Source of the DNA: Nocardioides lacusdianchii
GTDB taxonomy: Bacteria > Actinomycetota > Actinomycetes > Propionibacteriales > Nocardioidaceae
NCBI RefSeq assembly: GCF_020102855.1
Contig: NZ_JADHZD010000012.1
Span: 57,449-121,448, forward strand
DNA: 64,000 nucleotides
Direction of reading: 5' to 3'
Positions 46,299 through 54,422 of this stretch are shown piece by piece (the stretch's first letter is position 1; every line of letters starts with the position of its first letter). The notes beneath the pieces were generated by a model. The model was not told the DNA's origin, ran no database searches, and worked only from the letters and a program-made list of their open reading frames with translations. The position numbers and the translations under genes were made by a program.

Positions 46299-46540
46299 AT
46301 GCAGAGGAGCGCGGACTTCTACTTCGAGGTGGAGGCCGTGCTGCCGTTCCCGCGCGAGCAGGTGGCGGCGTACGCCGGTGACCCCGCCCGCGCGCCGGAG
46401 TGGTACGCCACCATCGACTCGGTGCGCTGGCAGACCCCGCCGCCGGTCGCGGTGGGGTCACGCATGGACTTCGTCGCGGCGGGACGCTCATGCGGCTGCG
46501 CAACAGGGGGAACCTGGCACGGCTGGGGAGCGCTTGTCAG
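46299..46540 (+). pseudogene. SRPBCC family gene with internal deletion
   Basis: The ATG at 46299 opens a good SRPBCC N-terminus (MQRSADFYFEVEAVLPFPRE, then YAGDPARAPEWYATIDSVRW) that ends abruptly after VGSRMDFVA near 46480. In another frame the next bases encode GTLMRLRNRGN, the short motif that normally lies near the end of such proteins. About 60-80 central residues are missing and the frame is lost. The rest of the reading frame is out-of-frame DNA with no homology. I read it as a decayed gene. Confidence 0.6.
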
Positions 46541-46562
46541 GGCCCTGACGGCTGGGCGCCGC

Positions 46563-46844
46563 TCAGTGACGGTTCCGCACGACGAAGTGCACCCGTCCGT
46601 TCCTGGTGACCGCGTCGAGCAGGCGACCACGCACCCGCGGCACGGCGGGCTCGTCGAGGAAGACGCGGGCACCATCGCGCTCGACCACCTGGTCACCGCG
46701 CTCCGGTCCGGCAGCCGTCGCGACGCCGAGGGCGCTCTCGTCCGCCCCCTGCGACGAGATCCGGAGCCCCGACGTCGCGCTGACACGAGGGTGGGACGTC
46801 ACCCGTCGGACGACCTCACGTGCCTTCGTGGTCATGGTGAACAC
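46563..46844 (-). CDS. HesB/IscA-like fold protein lacking cysteines
   Basis: 93 residues from a GTG at 46844 with GAGGAG upstream. The pattern TTKAREVVRRVTSHPRVSAT, GLRISSQ, AAGPERGDQVVERDGARVFL and LLDAVTRNGRVHFVVRN matches the A-type Fe-S carrier fold. The three Cys ligands of IscA/HesB are absent, with no Cys in the whole protein, so it is unlikely to carry an Fe-S cluster. Cys-less HesB-like proteins occur in actinomycetes with unknown roles. Confidence 0.72.
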   Translation of the reverse strand: MFTMTTKAREVVRRVTSHPRVSATSGLRISSQGADESALGVATAAGPERGDQVVERDGARVFLDEPAVPRVRGRLLDAVTRNGRVHFVVRNRH

Positions 46845-47003
46845 GGTTCGCTCCTCTCGTGGTGCGTTGCCGGGTCGAGGCCCGGCCCTGCTCCTCCATC
46901 AAGGCACCACCCGGTTCGCCGGGCAAGGAGACCGAACGAGGTGGAGCCGGATCGACGGGCGCTGGTCACCGAGCCGTCACACGACTGTCACAGCTCGTCG
47001 GGA

Positions 47004-47675
47004 TCAGCGGTCCTCGCCCGGGCAGCCGAGGTCGGGCGGCACCTCGGGGGACTGCCCACCCCCGCGGAGCAGCTCGGCGTAGTCGTCCGCCGTCACCGGC
47101 CCCTCCGCGAGCGCGCCCCCGGGGAGGGGCGCCTCGACGGGACGACCGGAGGCGACCAGCTCGAGCGCGTCGACGTCGGGCGCGGAGGTCACCGACAGCA
47201 CCAGCTGCCCGACCGCGAACGGCAGTCGCTCGGGATCCCCGAGGTCGATGAGGTCGACGTCCACGCGCGCGAGGCCATTGGTGATCGACACCAGCCGGAG
47301 GCCGGCCGACGGGGGCAGTGCCGAGGCCAACCCCGCCTCGCGCTCCTCCGTCGTGGGGGCCGCTGCCAGCGTGCGGAGTGTCGTCTCGACCACGTCGGTG
47401 GCGGCATCCTGGCACGACGCCGCGACCGCCGCCGGAACCAGAGCGTCGTCCCCGCGCAGCCACAGGACGACGGGGACGCCGCGCAGTGGAGAGCCGGGCG
47501 TGGTCGCGTCCTCGGCACCCGGGGCGCTGTCCAGCAGCTCGTAGGGCACGGGCGTGTCGACGGTGCGGGTCCGGTCCTCGTCCGGGAGACCGCAGCCCAC
47601 GAGCGCCAGCGCGAGCGCTAGGGGCACCAGCACGTGCCGCGCCATCCCGCGACGACCAGCGGGGGACCAGCTCAC
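47004..47675 (-). CDS. GerMN-domain lipoprotein (LpqB-like partner of the adjacent two-component system)
   Basis: 223 residues from a GTG at 47675 overlapping the kinase stop as GTGA. A lipoprotein signal is seen (RHVLVPLALALALVGCGLPD; lipobox ALVGC). The domain includes VPVVLWLRGDDALVPAAVAA, LRTLAAAPTTEEREAGLASA, LRLVSITNGLARVDVDLIDL and FAVGQLVLSVTSAPDVDALE, the GerMN layout. Together with the two genes upstream it mirrors mtrA-mtrB-lpqB, in which the lipoprotein modulates the sensor kinase. It is smaller than LpqB (about 580 residues), so it is a reduced version. Confidence 0.82.
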   Translation of the reverse strand: MSWSPAGRRGMARHVLVPLALALALVGCGLPDEDRTRTVDTPVPYELLDSAPGAEDATTPGSPLRGVPVVLWLRGDDALVPAAVAASCQDAATDVVETTLRTLAAAPTTEEREAGLASALPPSAGLRLVSITNGLARVDVDLIDLGDPERLPFAVGQLVLSVTSAPDVDALELVASGRPVEAPLPGGALAEGPVTADDYAELLRGGGQSPEVPPDLGCPGEDR

Positions 47676-49057
47676 GTCTGCTCACCCCGCGAGTCGACGA
47701 GCGGCAGGTCGACGACGAAGGCCGTCTCGTCGCCGGTCGAGCTGCACCTGACGTGCCCGCCGTGCCGGTGGACCGTCTCGGCGACGAGGCTCAGCCCCAG
47801 CCCGCTGCCGGTCCCGGGCCTGGACGACCCGGCTCGCGCGAAGCGCTCGAAGATCCGGGTCCGGTCCTCGTCCGGCACGCCGGGACCGCGATCGACGACC
47901 CGGATCTCCGCACGGCCGTCGCGTGTGCGGACCTCCACGCCCACGAGTCCCTCGCCGTGGAGGTCGGCGTTGTCGTAGAGGTTGACCAGGGCGCGGACCA
48001 TCTGCGCGCGGTCGACGTCCACGAGCGGGTCGTCCCCTTGGCCCGTGCTCGGCGCGACCACGAGGTCGACGGGTCGACCGCTGGCTGCGAGGGCCTGCCG
48101 GACGAGCTCGCGGGCGCCGGTCACCGCGACGCGCGAGTCGTCCAGCCCGGCCTCGAGTCGTCCGAGGGCGAGGAGGTCCTCGAGCGCGCGGCGGAACCGG
48201 GACAGCTCGTCGGACATCAGGCCCACCGCCTGGCGCGAGCGCGGGTCCAGTTCCTCCGAGCGCTGGAGCAGCGCCAGGCTGGTGGTGAGGGTGGTGACCG
48301 GCGTGCGGAGCTCGTGACTGACGTCGGCGGCGAACCGGGCGTCGCGCTGGATGCGTTCGTGCACGGCGTCCACCATGTGGTTGAACGAGCTCACCAGGGA
48401 ACCCAGGTCCGGGTCGCGGGTGTCCTGCAGCCGGGTGCCGAGGTTCCCGGCGGAGATCTCCCCGGCCGCACGGGTGACCTCGGCGAGCGGCTCCAGGAGG
48501 CGCGTGCTCGCCAGTCGCCCGAGCCCGGCTCCTGCGACGGTCGTGAGCGCGGCGCCGAGGAGGAGCGCCAGGGCGAGGGTGTGGAGCGTGGCGTCGAGCT
48601 CGTCCGCGACGGCCACCTCGTAGTACTCGGCATCGACGGCGGGCAGGGGGATACCGACCACGACCGAGTGGGGATCGGTGCGCGCCGTCCACCCGAGCCC
48701 GACGCGGCCGTCCGCGACGGCTGGGCGCACCACGGCGGTCAGGTCGTCGCCCGGCTGGTCGAGGCTGGAGGAGTACCACGTCCCCTGGCGCCGCACGAGC
48801 ATCGTCGCGCCGGCCGGCGGCGCGACGGCGCCGAGGGCCTCGGCCACGCCGGTGCCCGAGGTCCGCAAACCGTCCCGGACGAGGGCGGCGTCGGCGTACG
48901 CCTGGCGCAGGGCAGTGCGCTCGCGCTGCTCCACCAGCAGGTGACGGGCTGACACGTACGTCCCCAGGGAGAGGGCGACCGACAGGAGAAGTGCTCCGAT
49001 GGCGAAGGCAGCCGTCACCGACGAGCGCAGGCCCGGTCGCCGCACCCGGGAGGTCAT
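47672..49057 (-). CDS. MtrB-like sensor histidine kinase
   Basis: 461 residues. Two membrane helices (SVTAAFAIGALLLSVALSLG and LHTLALALLLGAALTTVAGA) flank an extracellular region of about 130 residues. A HAMP domain follows (RLLEPLAEVTRAAGEISAGN). The kinase core has RFAADVSHELRTPVTTLTTS (His248), VRALVNLYDNADLHGEG as N-box, and G-boxes VVDRGPGVPDEDRTRIFERF and GTGSGLGLSLVAETV. It overlaps both neighbours by 4 bp (ATGA with the response regulator, GTGA with the lipoprotein), so the three are stoichiometrically coupled. The signal is unknown. Confidence 0.9.
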   Translation of the reverse strand: MTSRVRRPGLRSSVTAAFAIGALLLSVALSLGTYVSARHLLVEQRERTALRQAYADAALVRDGLRTSGTGVAEALGAVAPPAGATMLVRRQGTWYSSSLDQPGDDLTAVVRPAVADGRVGLGWTARTDPHSVVVGIPLPAVDAEYYEVAVADELDATLHTLALALLLGAALTTVAGAGLGRLASTRLLEPLAEVTRAAGEISAGNLGTRLQDTRDPDLGSLVSSFNHMVDAVHERIQRDARFAADVSHELRTPVTTLTTSLALLQRSEELDPRSRQAVGLMSDELSRFRRALEDLLALGRLEAGLDDSRVAVTGARELVRQALAASGRPVDLVVAPSTGQGDDPLVDVDRAQMVRALVNLYDNADLHGEGLVGVEVRTRDGRAEIRVVDRGPGVPDEDRTRIFERFARAGSSRPGTGSGLGLSLVAETVHRHGGHVRCSSTGDETAFVVDLPLVDSRGEQT

Positions 49058-49803
49058 CGTGCGTCGAGCCGGTAGCCGAGTCCTCGCACGGTCACGATGC
49101 TCTGCGGCTCGGTGGGCTCGAGCTCGAGCTTCTTGCGCAGTCGCCGCACGTGGACGTCGACGATGCGCTCGTCCCCGAAGAAGCCCCGGTCCCAGACGTG
49201 CTCCAGCAGGGCCGTACGGCTCAGCACTCGGCCGAGGTGGTCGACGAGGACGGAGAGCAACCGGAACTCGGTCATCGTCAGGTGGATCTCGCGGTCGCCC
49301 CGCAGCAGCTGTGCCGCGGCGCGCCGGAAGACCAGCGGGCCCTCGACGGAGTCCAGCACGACCTCGTCCTGCGGCTGGCCTCCGTCCACCCGCGGCGGCT
49401 GCTCGCCGCCGGTCGTCGTCGGCGGGACGGCGAGGGCCGGACGACGGAGCAGTGCGCGGATGCGTGCCTGCACCTCCTCCACGTCGAAGGGCTTCGTGAC
49501 GTAGTCGTCGGCACCGGCCTCGAGCGCCGACACGATGTCCTCGACGCCGTCGCGCGCGCTGATGACCACGATCGGGGCCTCGGTCACCGGACGGGCGCGC
49601 CGGATGAAGGTGAACCCGTCGACCCCACCGAGCATCAGGTCGACGAGCATCAGGTCGACGCCCCCCTCGACCAGCGCCAGGGCCCGATCGGCGGCGCTCG
49701 CCTCGACGACCTCGTAGCCGTCGTCCTCGAGCACCATCCGGAGCGACGTGCGCAGTCCGGCGTCGTCCTCGAGGACCAGAACTCGCGTGGGCATGTCGTC
49801 CAT
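49054..49803 (-). CDS. OmpR/PhoB-family response regulator
   Basis: 249 residues from an ATG at 49803 (49794 is an alternative). The receiver domain has VLVLEDDAGLRTSLRMVLED, phospho-acceptor Asp55 in DLMLVDLMLGGVDGFTFIR, the Thr/Ser position in PIVVISARDG and the Lys in DDYVTKPFD. The C-terminal winged helix is of OmpR type (HLTMTEFRLLSVLVDHLGRV, DERIVDVHVRRLRKKLELEP, TVRGLGYRLDAR). It is the cognate partner of the overlapping histidine kinase. Confidence 0.93.
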   Translation of the reverse strand: MDDMPTRVLVLEDDAGLRTSLRMVLEDDGYEVVEASAADRALALVEGGVDLMLVDLMLGGVDGFTFIRRARPVTEAPIVVISARDGVEDIVSALEAGADDYVTKPFDVEEVQARIRALLRRPALAVPPTTTGGEQPPRVDGGQPQDEVVLDSVEGPLVFRRAAAQLLRGDREIHLTMTEFRLLSVLVDHLGRVLSRTALLEHVWDRGFFGDERIVDVHVRRLRKKLELEPTEPQSIVTVRGLGYRLDAR

Positions 49804-49940
49804 CGTCGCATCGTCGCCCCTTCCGGACGTCACGCCCGGAGCGCCGACCGGCAATGTCACGCAACTGCAATGTGGGTCCACGCCTCCTTGTCACACTCCG
49901 CTGCCATCGTGGACGCCCCGCCCACCGCAAGGAGTCACCG

Positions 49941-50351
49941 ATGACGACCACCCTCGAGCTGCTCCCGCTCACCGGGACCGACCTCGGCCTCGCGGACGAC
50001 CGGGACGACGTGCGCGGCATGACGGTCCTGGACGTGCGCGACCACCGGGTCGGTGAGGTGGAGGAGATCCTGGTCGATGCGGACGAGCGGCGTGCGCGGA
50101 TGCTCGTGGTCGCGTCGGGCGGTGTCCTGGGTCTGGGGGACCACCACCGGCTGGTGCCCGTGGACGCCGTGTCGGGCGTGCGCGCCCACGTGCGCCTCGA
50201 GCGCAGCGACCTGCACGTGGAGTCGGGGTTCGACTACGACCCCGACCTCACCGGACCGGTGGACTACCGCCCGGTCTACAGCTACTTCGGCTACACGCCG
50301 TTCTGGGAGGACGGCTACCGCACGCCGTACTTCCTCGACCGGCGCTGGTGA
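49941..50351 (+). CDS. PRC-barrel domain protein
   Basis: 136 residues from an ATG at 49941 behind AAGGAG. The PRC-barrel core is RGMTVLDVRDHRVGEVEEIL, VDADERRARMLVVASGGVLG and HHRLVPVDAVSGV. A C-terminal aromatic-rich tail follows (VDYRPVYSYFGYTPFWEDGY). PRC-barrel proteins bind partners in photosynthetic or RNA-processing contexts; in actinomycetes they are often stress-induced and uncharacterised. It is divergent from the two-component operon and followed by a DosR-like box 40 bp after its stop. Confidence 0.82.
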   Translation: MTTTLELLPLTGTDLGLADDRDDVRGMTVLDVRDHRVGEVEEILVDADERRARMLVVASGGVLGLGDHHRLVPVDAVSGVRAHVRLERSDLHVESGFDYDPDLTGPVDYRPVYSYFGYTPFWEDGYRTPYFLDRRW

Positions 50352-50391
50352 GGGCCCGACGACGTACGGGCTAGTGGGGAAGCACGTCCCC

Positions 50392-50407
50392 GGGGACCAG
50401 GGGCCCC
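50392..50407. promoter_or_regulatory. DosR/DevR-like palindrome upstream of the HAD gene
   Basis: GGGGACCAGGGGCCCC resembles the boxes at 16327-16363 and 29493-29507 (GGGACC-N3-5-GGCCC pattern). It is 84 bp before the haloacid dehalogenase start. The region also contains CCCCGGGGAC repeats, so a chance match in high-GC DNA is possible. Confidence 0.4.
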
Positions 50408-50491
50408 GGGGACGTCCTCCTGACAGCCGGGTCCGCGAGACTGGTGGTCTCGCACGCCTGACACCGATTGCGTGCCGGACGAGGAGGTCCC

Positions 50492-51205
50492 ATGACCGAC
50501 GCAAGCAGCGCTGACCGGCCCGCGACTCCGGAGGGGCCGCAGCGACCTCGGGTCCTGGTCTTCGACGTCAACGAGACGCTGTCCGACATGGCGCCGCTGT
50601 CGGCGCGCTTCGAGGACGTCGGCGCACCGGCGCACCTCGCGAAGCTCTGGTTCGCCGAGCTGCTGCGCGACGGCTTCGCGGTGACGGTCGCCGGTGACCT
50701 CCGGCCCTTCGCCACGCTGGGCGCCGAGGCGTTGCGGGTGCGCCTGCACGGACAGCAGCTCGACCGACCGCTCGAGGACGCCGTCGACCACGTCATGCAG
50801 GGCTTCTCCGAGCTCGCGGTCCACCCGGACGTCGTCGAAGGTGTCCGTGTCCTGGGCGACGTCGGGATCCGGCTCGTGACCCTGAGCAACGGGTCCGCCA
50901 GCGTCGCCGACACCCTCCTGCAGAGCGCCGGTGTGCGTGACCGCTTCGAGCGGCTGCTCACCGTCGAGGACGCGGGCGTGTGGAAGCCGGCGCCCGGGGC
51001 GTACGCCCACGCGCTGGCCGAGTGCGGCGTCGAGCCTGCGGACGCGATGCTCGTCGCGGTGCACCCGTGGGACATCGACGGCGCGAGTCGTGCCGGACTG
51101 GCCACCGCCTGGATCAACAGGACAGGCGGTCGCTACCCGTCATACTTCGCGGTGCCGGACGTCGAGGCAGCGTCGCTCGTCGAGCTCGCCGACGCGCTGA
51201 CGTGA
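50492..51205 (+). CDS. Haloacid dehalogenase type II family hydrolase
   Basis: 237 residues from an ATG at 50492 behind GAGGAGG. HAD motifs are RVLVFDVNETLSDMAPLSAR (nucleophile Asp in DVNET), RLVTLSNGSASVADTLL (motif II Ser-Asn), VEDAGVWKPAPGAYAHALAE (motif III Lys) and LVAVHPWDIDGASRAGLATA (motif IV Asp). It hydrolyses L-2-haloacids or related substrates through an aspartyl ester. The usual downstream partners are absent. Confidence 0.88.
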   Translation: MTDASSADRPATPEGPQRPRVLVFDVNETLSDMAPLSARFEDVGAPAHLAKLWFAELLRDGFAVTVAGDLRPFATLGAEALRVRLHGQQLDRPLEDAVDHVMQGFSELAVHPDVVEGVRVLGDVGIRLVTLSNGSASVADTLLQSAGVRDRFERLLTVEDAGVWKPAPGAYAHALAECGVEPADAMLVAVHPWDIDGASRAGLATAWINRTGGRYPSYFAVPDVEAASLVELADALT

Positions 51206-51232
51206 CGGCAGGGAAGGTTGGTCGGCCCTCGG

Positions 51233-51823
51233 TCAGTCCTCGAGTCGCTTCGCGATCGACAGCACCCGCGTGACCAGGTGGTCCAGGGCCGTGTTCGCGG
51301 TCTCGTCGACCCCGCCCGCTCCGGTGACCACGCCGACGCCGTAGGGGTTGCCGTCGTTGAACTTGGTCTGGTCGGTGTAGCCCGGCGGCACGATGATGCC
51401 GCCGAAGTGGGCGAACGTGGTGTGCATCGCCAGGATCGTGGACTCCTGACCGCCGTGCAGCGTCTGGCTCGAGGTGAAGGCCGCGTAGACCTTGTCGGCC
51501 AGCTTGCCCTCCTGCCACAGCGGCCCGAGCGTGTCGATGAAGGCCTGCAGCTGGCTGGTGATGTGTCCGTAGCGCGTGCCGGATCCCATGATCACCGCGT
51601 CGGCCCAGTCGAGGTCGTCGGGCTCGGCGACGGGCTGGTCTGCGACGGAGGCGGCGTGCGCGGCCCAGCCCTCGACGCTCTGGACCACCTCGTCAGGAGC
51701 GGTCTCACGCACCCGGCGCAACCGGACGTCGGCGCCCTGCGCCTCGGCGGTCTCGGCCAGGCGGGAGGCCATCTCGTGAGCGGTGCCGTAGCTCGAGTAG
51801 TAGATGATCGAGAGGTTGGTCAT
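51233..51823 (-). CDS. wrbA: NAD(P)H:quinone oxidoreductase, WrbA flavodoxin type
   Basis: 196 residues. It has the flavodoxin FMN loop SIIYYSSYGTAHEMASRLAE, then DLDWADAVIMGSGTRYGHIT, LWQEGKLADKVYAAFTSSQT and STILAMHTTFAHFGGIIVPP, all WrbA hallmarks. It performs two-electron reduction of quinones and protects against redox cycling. It converges with the HAD gene. Confidence 0.93.
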   Translation of the reverse strand: MTNLSIIYYSSYGTAHEMASRLAETAEAQGADVRLRRVRETAPDEVVQSVEGWAAHAASVADQPVAEPDDLDWADAVIMGSGTRYGHITSQLQAFIDTLGPLWQEGKLADKVYAAFTSSQTLHGGQESTILAMHTTFAHFGGIIVPPGYTDQTKFNDGNPYGVGVVTGAGGVDETANTALDHLVTRVLSIAKRLED

Positions 51824-51884
51824 TCACCGACGCTAACCACCCGGCGACAAGGACGAACCCCCCGGACGGGTGGTCGGGATCGAG

Positions 51885-52412
51885 CTACACATAGGCCAGC
51901 ATCGACATCCCGTCGGAGGAGTAGCACTGGTAGGGCCCCGACGGCGTGGCCAGCAGCGCCGGGGGTACGTCGAAGCGGCGCAGCACGTCGCAGAACCGGG
52001 GCTCCTGCGCTATGAGCGCGCGCGGCGACCGCCAGCCGCGCGGCGTCCGCACGTAGATGAACTGCGCGCCACCGCACGAGTTCTCGTCGGCGGTCGCCCA
52101 GCCGTCGCTGCGCCAGCGGTGCACCATGACCTGCCCGGACTCGTAGCAGTCGTGGCTCGTCAGGTAGCGCACCCGCTTGGCGACGTAGGTCCTGAAGGAA
52201 GGCGACGTCCGGCGCAGCTTGCGCTCGACCTGCCCCGGCCGCGAGATGCGTACGCCGTCGCCGAAGCTGACTGTGCGCACGCCGGCGCCGGCCGCGCGGT
52301 CGGTGCTCGCCGAGGACGAGGCCGTGCCCGGCGACAGGACGAGGAGTCCCGCGGCCAGGATCGCCGTCACGGAGGTGCGTACGAGGCTGCTCCGGACCCG
52401 CGTGGTGTTCAT
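51885..52412 (-). CDS. Secreted hypothetical protein
   Basis: 175 residues from the ATG at 52412, which begins a clean signal peptide (MNTTRVRSSLVRTSVTAILA, then AGLLVLSPGTASSSAST). The mature part carries four Cys (SHDCYES, ENSCGGA, PRFCDVL, YQCYSSD) that could form two disulphides. No family was recognised. It stands alone on its strand between wrbA and a long hairpin. Confidence 0.65.
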   Translation of the reverse strand: MNTTRVRSSLVRTSVTAILAAGLLVLSPGTASSSASTDRAAGAGVRTVSFGDGVRISRPGQVERKLRRTSPSFRTYVAKRVRYLTSHDCYESGQVMVHRWRSDGWATADENSCGGAQFIYVRTPRGWRSPRALIAQEPRFCDVLRRFDVPPALLATPSGPYQCYSSDGMSMLAYV

Positions 52413-52503
52413 GCCCGTGACGCTAGTGCCGAAGGGGGCCGGGACGGTCCGCTTTCGGTTCCGGAAGGAGGTGAAAGCGGCGGGCGCGCCCGTCACGCAC
52501 GAC

Positions 52504-52533
52504 GTCCCCCGGCAACCTCGGTTGCCGGGGGAC
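52504..52533. terminator. 30-bp near-perfect hairpin near the start of the accessory region
   Basis: GTCCCCCGGCAACC (52504-52517) pairs perfectly with GGTTGCCGGGGGAC (52520-52533) around TC. It lies about 160 bp beyond the stop of the hydrolase gene (52691, minus strand) and 90 bp upstream of the secreted-protein gene. Most likely it is a terminator. The remaining 52413-52690 holds no ORF or RNA gene I recognise. Confidence 0.55.
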
Positions 52534-52690
52534 GCGTTCGACGATCACTGGCCCCTCAGGGCCGCCTGTCAGATGTCGTAGTAGTGAATACATCGGCGCG
52601 CTGACCTGCGAGGACGTCTTCTTGAAGACCTCGTGGGGTGCAATCGGTACGCAGGTGCATCGCGAAGAACGGCACCCTGACTGGTCACGT

Positions 52691-53440
52691 TCAGACGGTA
52701 TCTGTGCGCCGGATCGGCATCAGTGTCGCCGACGGATCTGTGCTCAAGAACGTGGCAACGACGTCCTTGACGAGGTCGGGGTGCTCCATCAGAAGCAGGT
52801 GACTCGCATGGGGTACGACCGCCAGCTGAGCTCGCGGAAGGGCGCGATACATCGCGATGGTGTGCTCGAGGGTGACGAGGTCGTCGTCCCCGGCGAGGAC
52901 GAGTGTCGGGCAGGTGACGGCGAGCAGCTCGCTTGGTTTCGGGCTCGCCTCGGTCGCAACTGCATCGACGATCTTGCGCACCACCACGTGGAGGTGGTCT
53001 CGACCATCGGGAGAGACCTCGTCGTACGCGTCGAGAATCTGCTCCGGCAGCGCGCCACCGGCTGATGGCTTGAAGACCAGCCCGCCGGGATCGAAGGCGG
53101 CGCTGACCAGCACGAGCTTCTCCACGAGGTCAGGACGGAGGAGAGCAAGTCGCAGCGCGACGGTGCCGCCGGCGCTGTAGCCGACCAGCTTGGCTGGGCC
53201 GCCGACGACGTCCTCCAGGAAGGCGATCGTGTCTCGCGCCATGAGCTCGACGGTGATCGGGCCAGGCATGTCGGGCGTGCGCCCGTGACCTCGTCGGTCT
53301 GGAAGGTAGAGCCGGAAGTTTGACGCGAGCTGGTCGAGATTGCCGTCGAAGCAGCGGCTGTCGGTGAGTCCGCCGTGCAACAGCACGACGGGTTCGCCCG
53401 ATCCACGCTCGTCGTGCCACATGGATGCAATGTTCGTCAT
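52691..53440 (-). CDS. Alpha/beta fold hydrolase
   Basis: 249 residues. It has EPVVLLHGGLTDSRCFDGNL (oxyanion loop), LYLPDRRGHGRTPDMPG, nucleophile elbow AKLVGYSAGGTVALRLA, acid in PTLVLAGDDDLV and catalytic His in VPHASHLLLMEHPDLV. All three triad positions are present. The substrate is unknown. It starts 4 bp after the sigma factor stop, so it is probably the sigma factor's co-transcribed partner, a common arrangement for these ECF factors. Confidence 0.88.
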   Translation of the reverse strand: MTNIASMWHDERGSGEPVVLLHGGLTDSRCFDGNLDQLASNFRLYLPDRRGHGRTPDMPGPITVELMARDTIAFLEDVVGGPAKLVGYSAGGTVALRLALLRPDLVEKLVLVSAAFDPGGLVFKPSAGGALPEQILDAYDEVSPDGRDHLHVVVRKIVDAVATEASPKPSELLAVTCPTLVLAGDDDLVTLEHTIAMYRALPRAQLAVVPHASHLLLMEHPDLVKDVVATFLSTDPSATLMPIRRTDTV

Positions 53441-53444
53441 GCCT

Positions 53445-54386
53445 CTACATACGCACCGGTTGTTCGAGAGTCATCGGTAGGCCGAACGTGGGCATGAGGG
53501 ACGGTTCTAGGAACGTGGTGACGCGTTCGATGCCGGTGCCGCGCAGGTCGATGACAGCCACCCCCAAAGCTTCGCCGTCCCGGTAGAGACCGAAGGCCGG
53601 CGACCCATTGGCAGAGGTGCGCACCAACTGGTCGTTGGCGCACACGGTGGCGCCGCCGAGGAGGGCCTCATGGATCGCCGCCCGTCCCTGCAGCCACCAC
53701 AGGTAGGGGGGCATCGACATCGTGGCGTCTTCATGCAGGAGCGCGACCAGAGCCGCCATGTCATGCGTGGTGAACGCCTCTACGTAGCGGGACAGCAACG
53801 ACTCGTCATGTGGGCTGAGGTCTACATCGTGGGGGCGGGGGAGAGCCATCGTGGTCCGCGCGCGCTGGAGGAGGCTGTTGACGGCGGTCGGGCTCGTGTT
53901 GAGCAGGTCGGCGACCTCCGCGGCGGACCAGCCCAAGACCTGCCTGAGGATCAGCACAGCGCGCTGTCGGGGCGGGAGCTGCTGGAGCGCGGCCACGAAG
54001 GCGAGCCGAATTGTCTCTCGCTGGACGGCAAGTTCCGCGGGGTCGCCATCATCGGATAGAACGCGATGGTCCGGCACCGGTTGAACGAAGCGCGAGAGGT
54101 TGACGGCCGGGCCGGGGTCCGGACCTGGTGTAGAGGCCGACGTCAGGTCCATGGCCAAGCCACGGCGCTGGCTGCTGCGCAGCATGTCGATGCAGACGTT
54201 GCTCGCTATCCGGTACAACCAGGTACGCAGCCCGGCCTTGCGCTCGTCGAAGCTGTCGGCTTTCCGCCAGGCGCGGATCATCGTCTCCTGGACGGCGTCC
54301 TCGGCCTCGCCGAGATCGGCGAGCATGCGGTAGCAGTATCCGGTCAGGTCGACACGGTGGCCTTCCAGGCGCTCCTCGAACCCCAC
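53445..54386 (-). CDS. ECF sigma factor with C-terminal SnoaL-like domain (SigX5/SigG-like)
   Basis: 313 residues. Sigma region 2: FEERLEGHRVDLTGYCYRML and EDAVQETMIRAWRKADSFDE. Region 4: RAVLILRQVLGWSAAEVADL and LNTSPTAVNSLLQRARTTMA. Residues about 195-313 form a SnoaL/NTF2-like domain (YVEAFTTHDMAALVALLHED, PPYLWWLQGRAAIHEALLGG) that in related factors takes the place of an anti-sigma. It is co-transcribed with an alpha/beta hydrolase that may produce or remove the ligand. Confidence 0.9.
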   Translation of the reverse strand: MGFEERLEGHRVDLTGYCYRMLADLGEAEDAVQETMIRAWRKADSFDERKAGLRTWLYRIASNVCIDMLRSSQRRGLAMDLTSASTPGPDPGPAVNLSRFVQPVPDHRVLSDDGDPAELAVQRETIRLAFVAALQQLPPRQRAVLILRQVLGWSAAEVADLLNTSPTAVNSLLQRARTTMALPRPHDVDLSPHDESLLSRYVEAFTTHDMAALVALLHEDATMSMPPYLWWLQGRAAIHEALLGGATVCANDQLVRTSANGSPAFGLYRDGEALGVAVIDLRGTGIERVTTFLEPSLMPTFGLPMTLEQPVRM

Positions 54387-54422
54387 CAGCCTGAGTCTAG
54401 GAGCTGCTGTCGCTCGGGACCG

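Noticed and set aside
45276..46300. A SigF-type promoter (GTTT-N15-GGGTA) upstream of the sigma factor gene
   Set aside because: GTTT and GGGCAA-like words occur, but the spacing is wrong and the match is weak, so autoregulation cannot be claimed.
46146..47621. A 491-codon plus-strand frame covering 46.1-47.6 kb
   Set aside because: Only its SRPBCC-like stretch (46299-46480) has homology. The rest is antisense to the HesB-like and GerMN genes, which have good starts and motifs.
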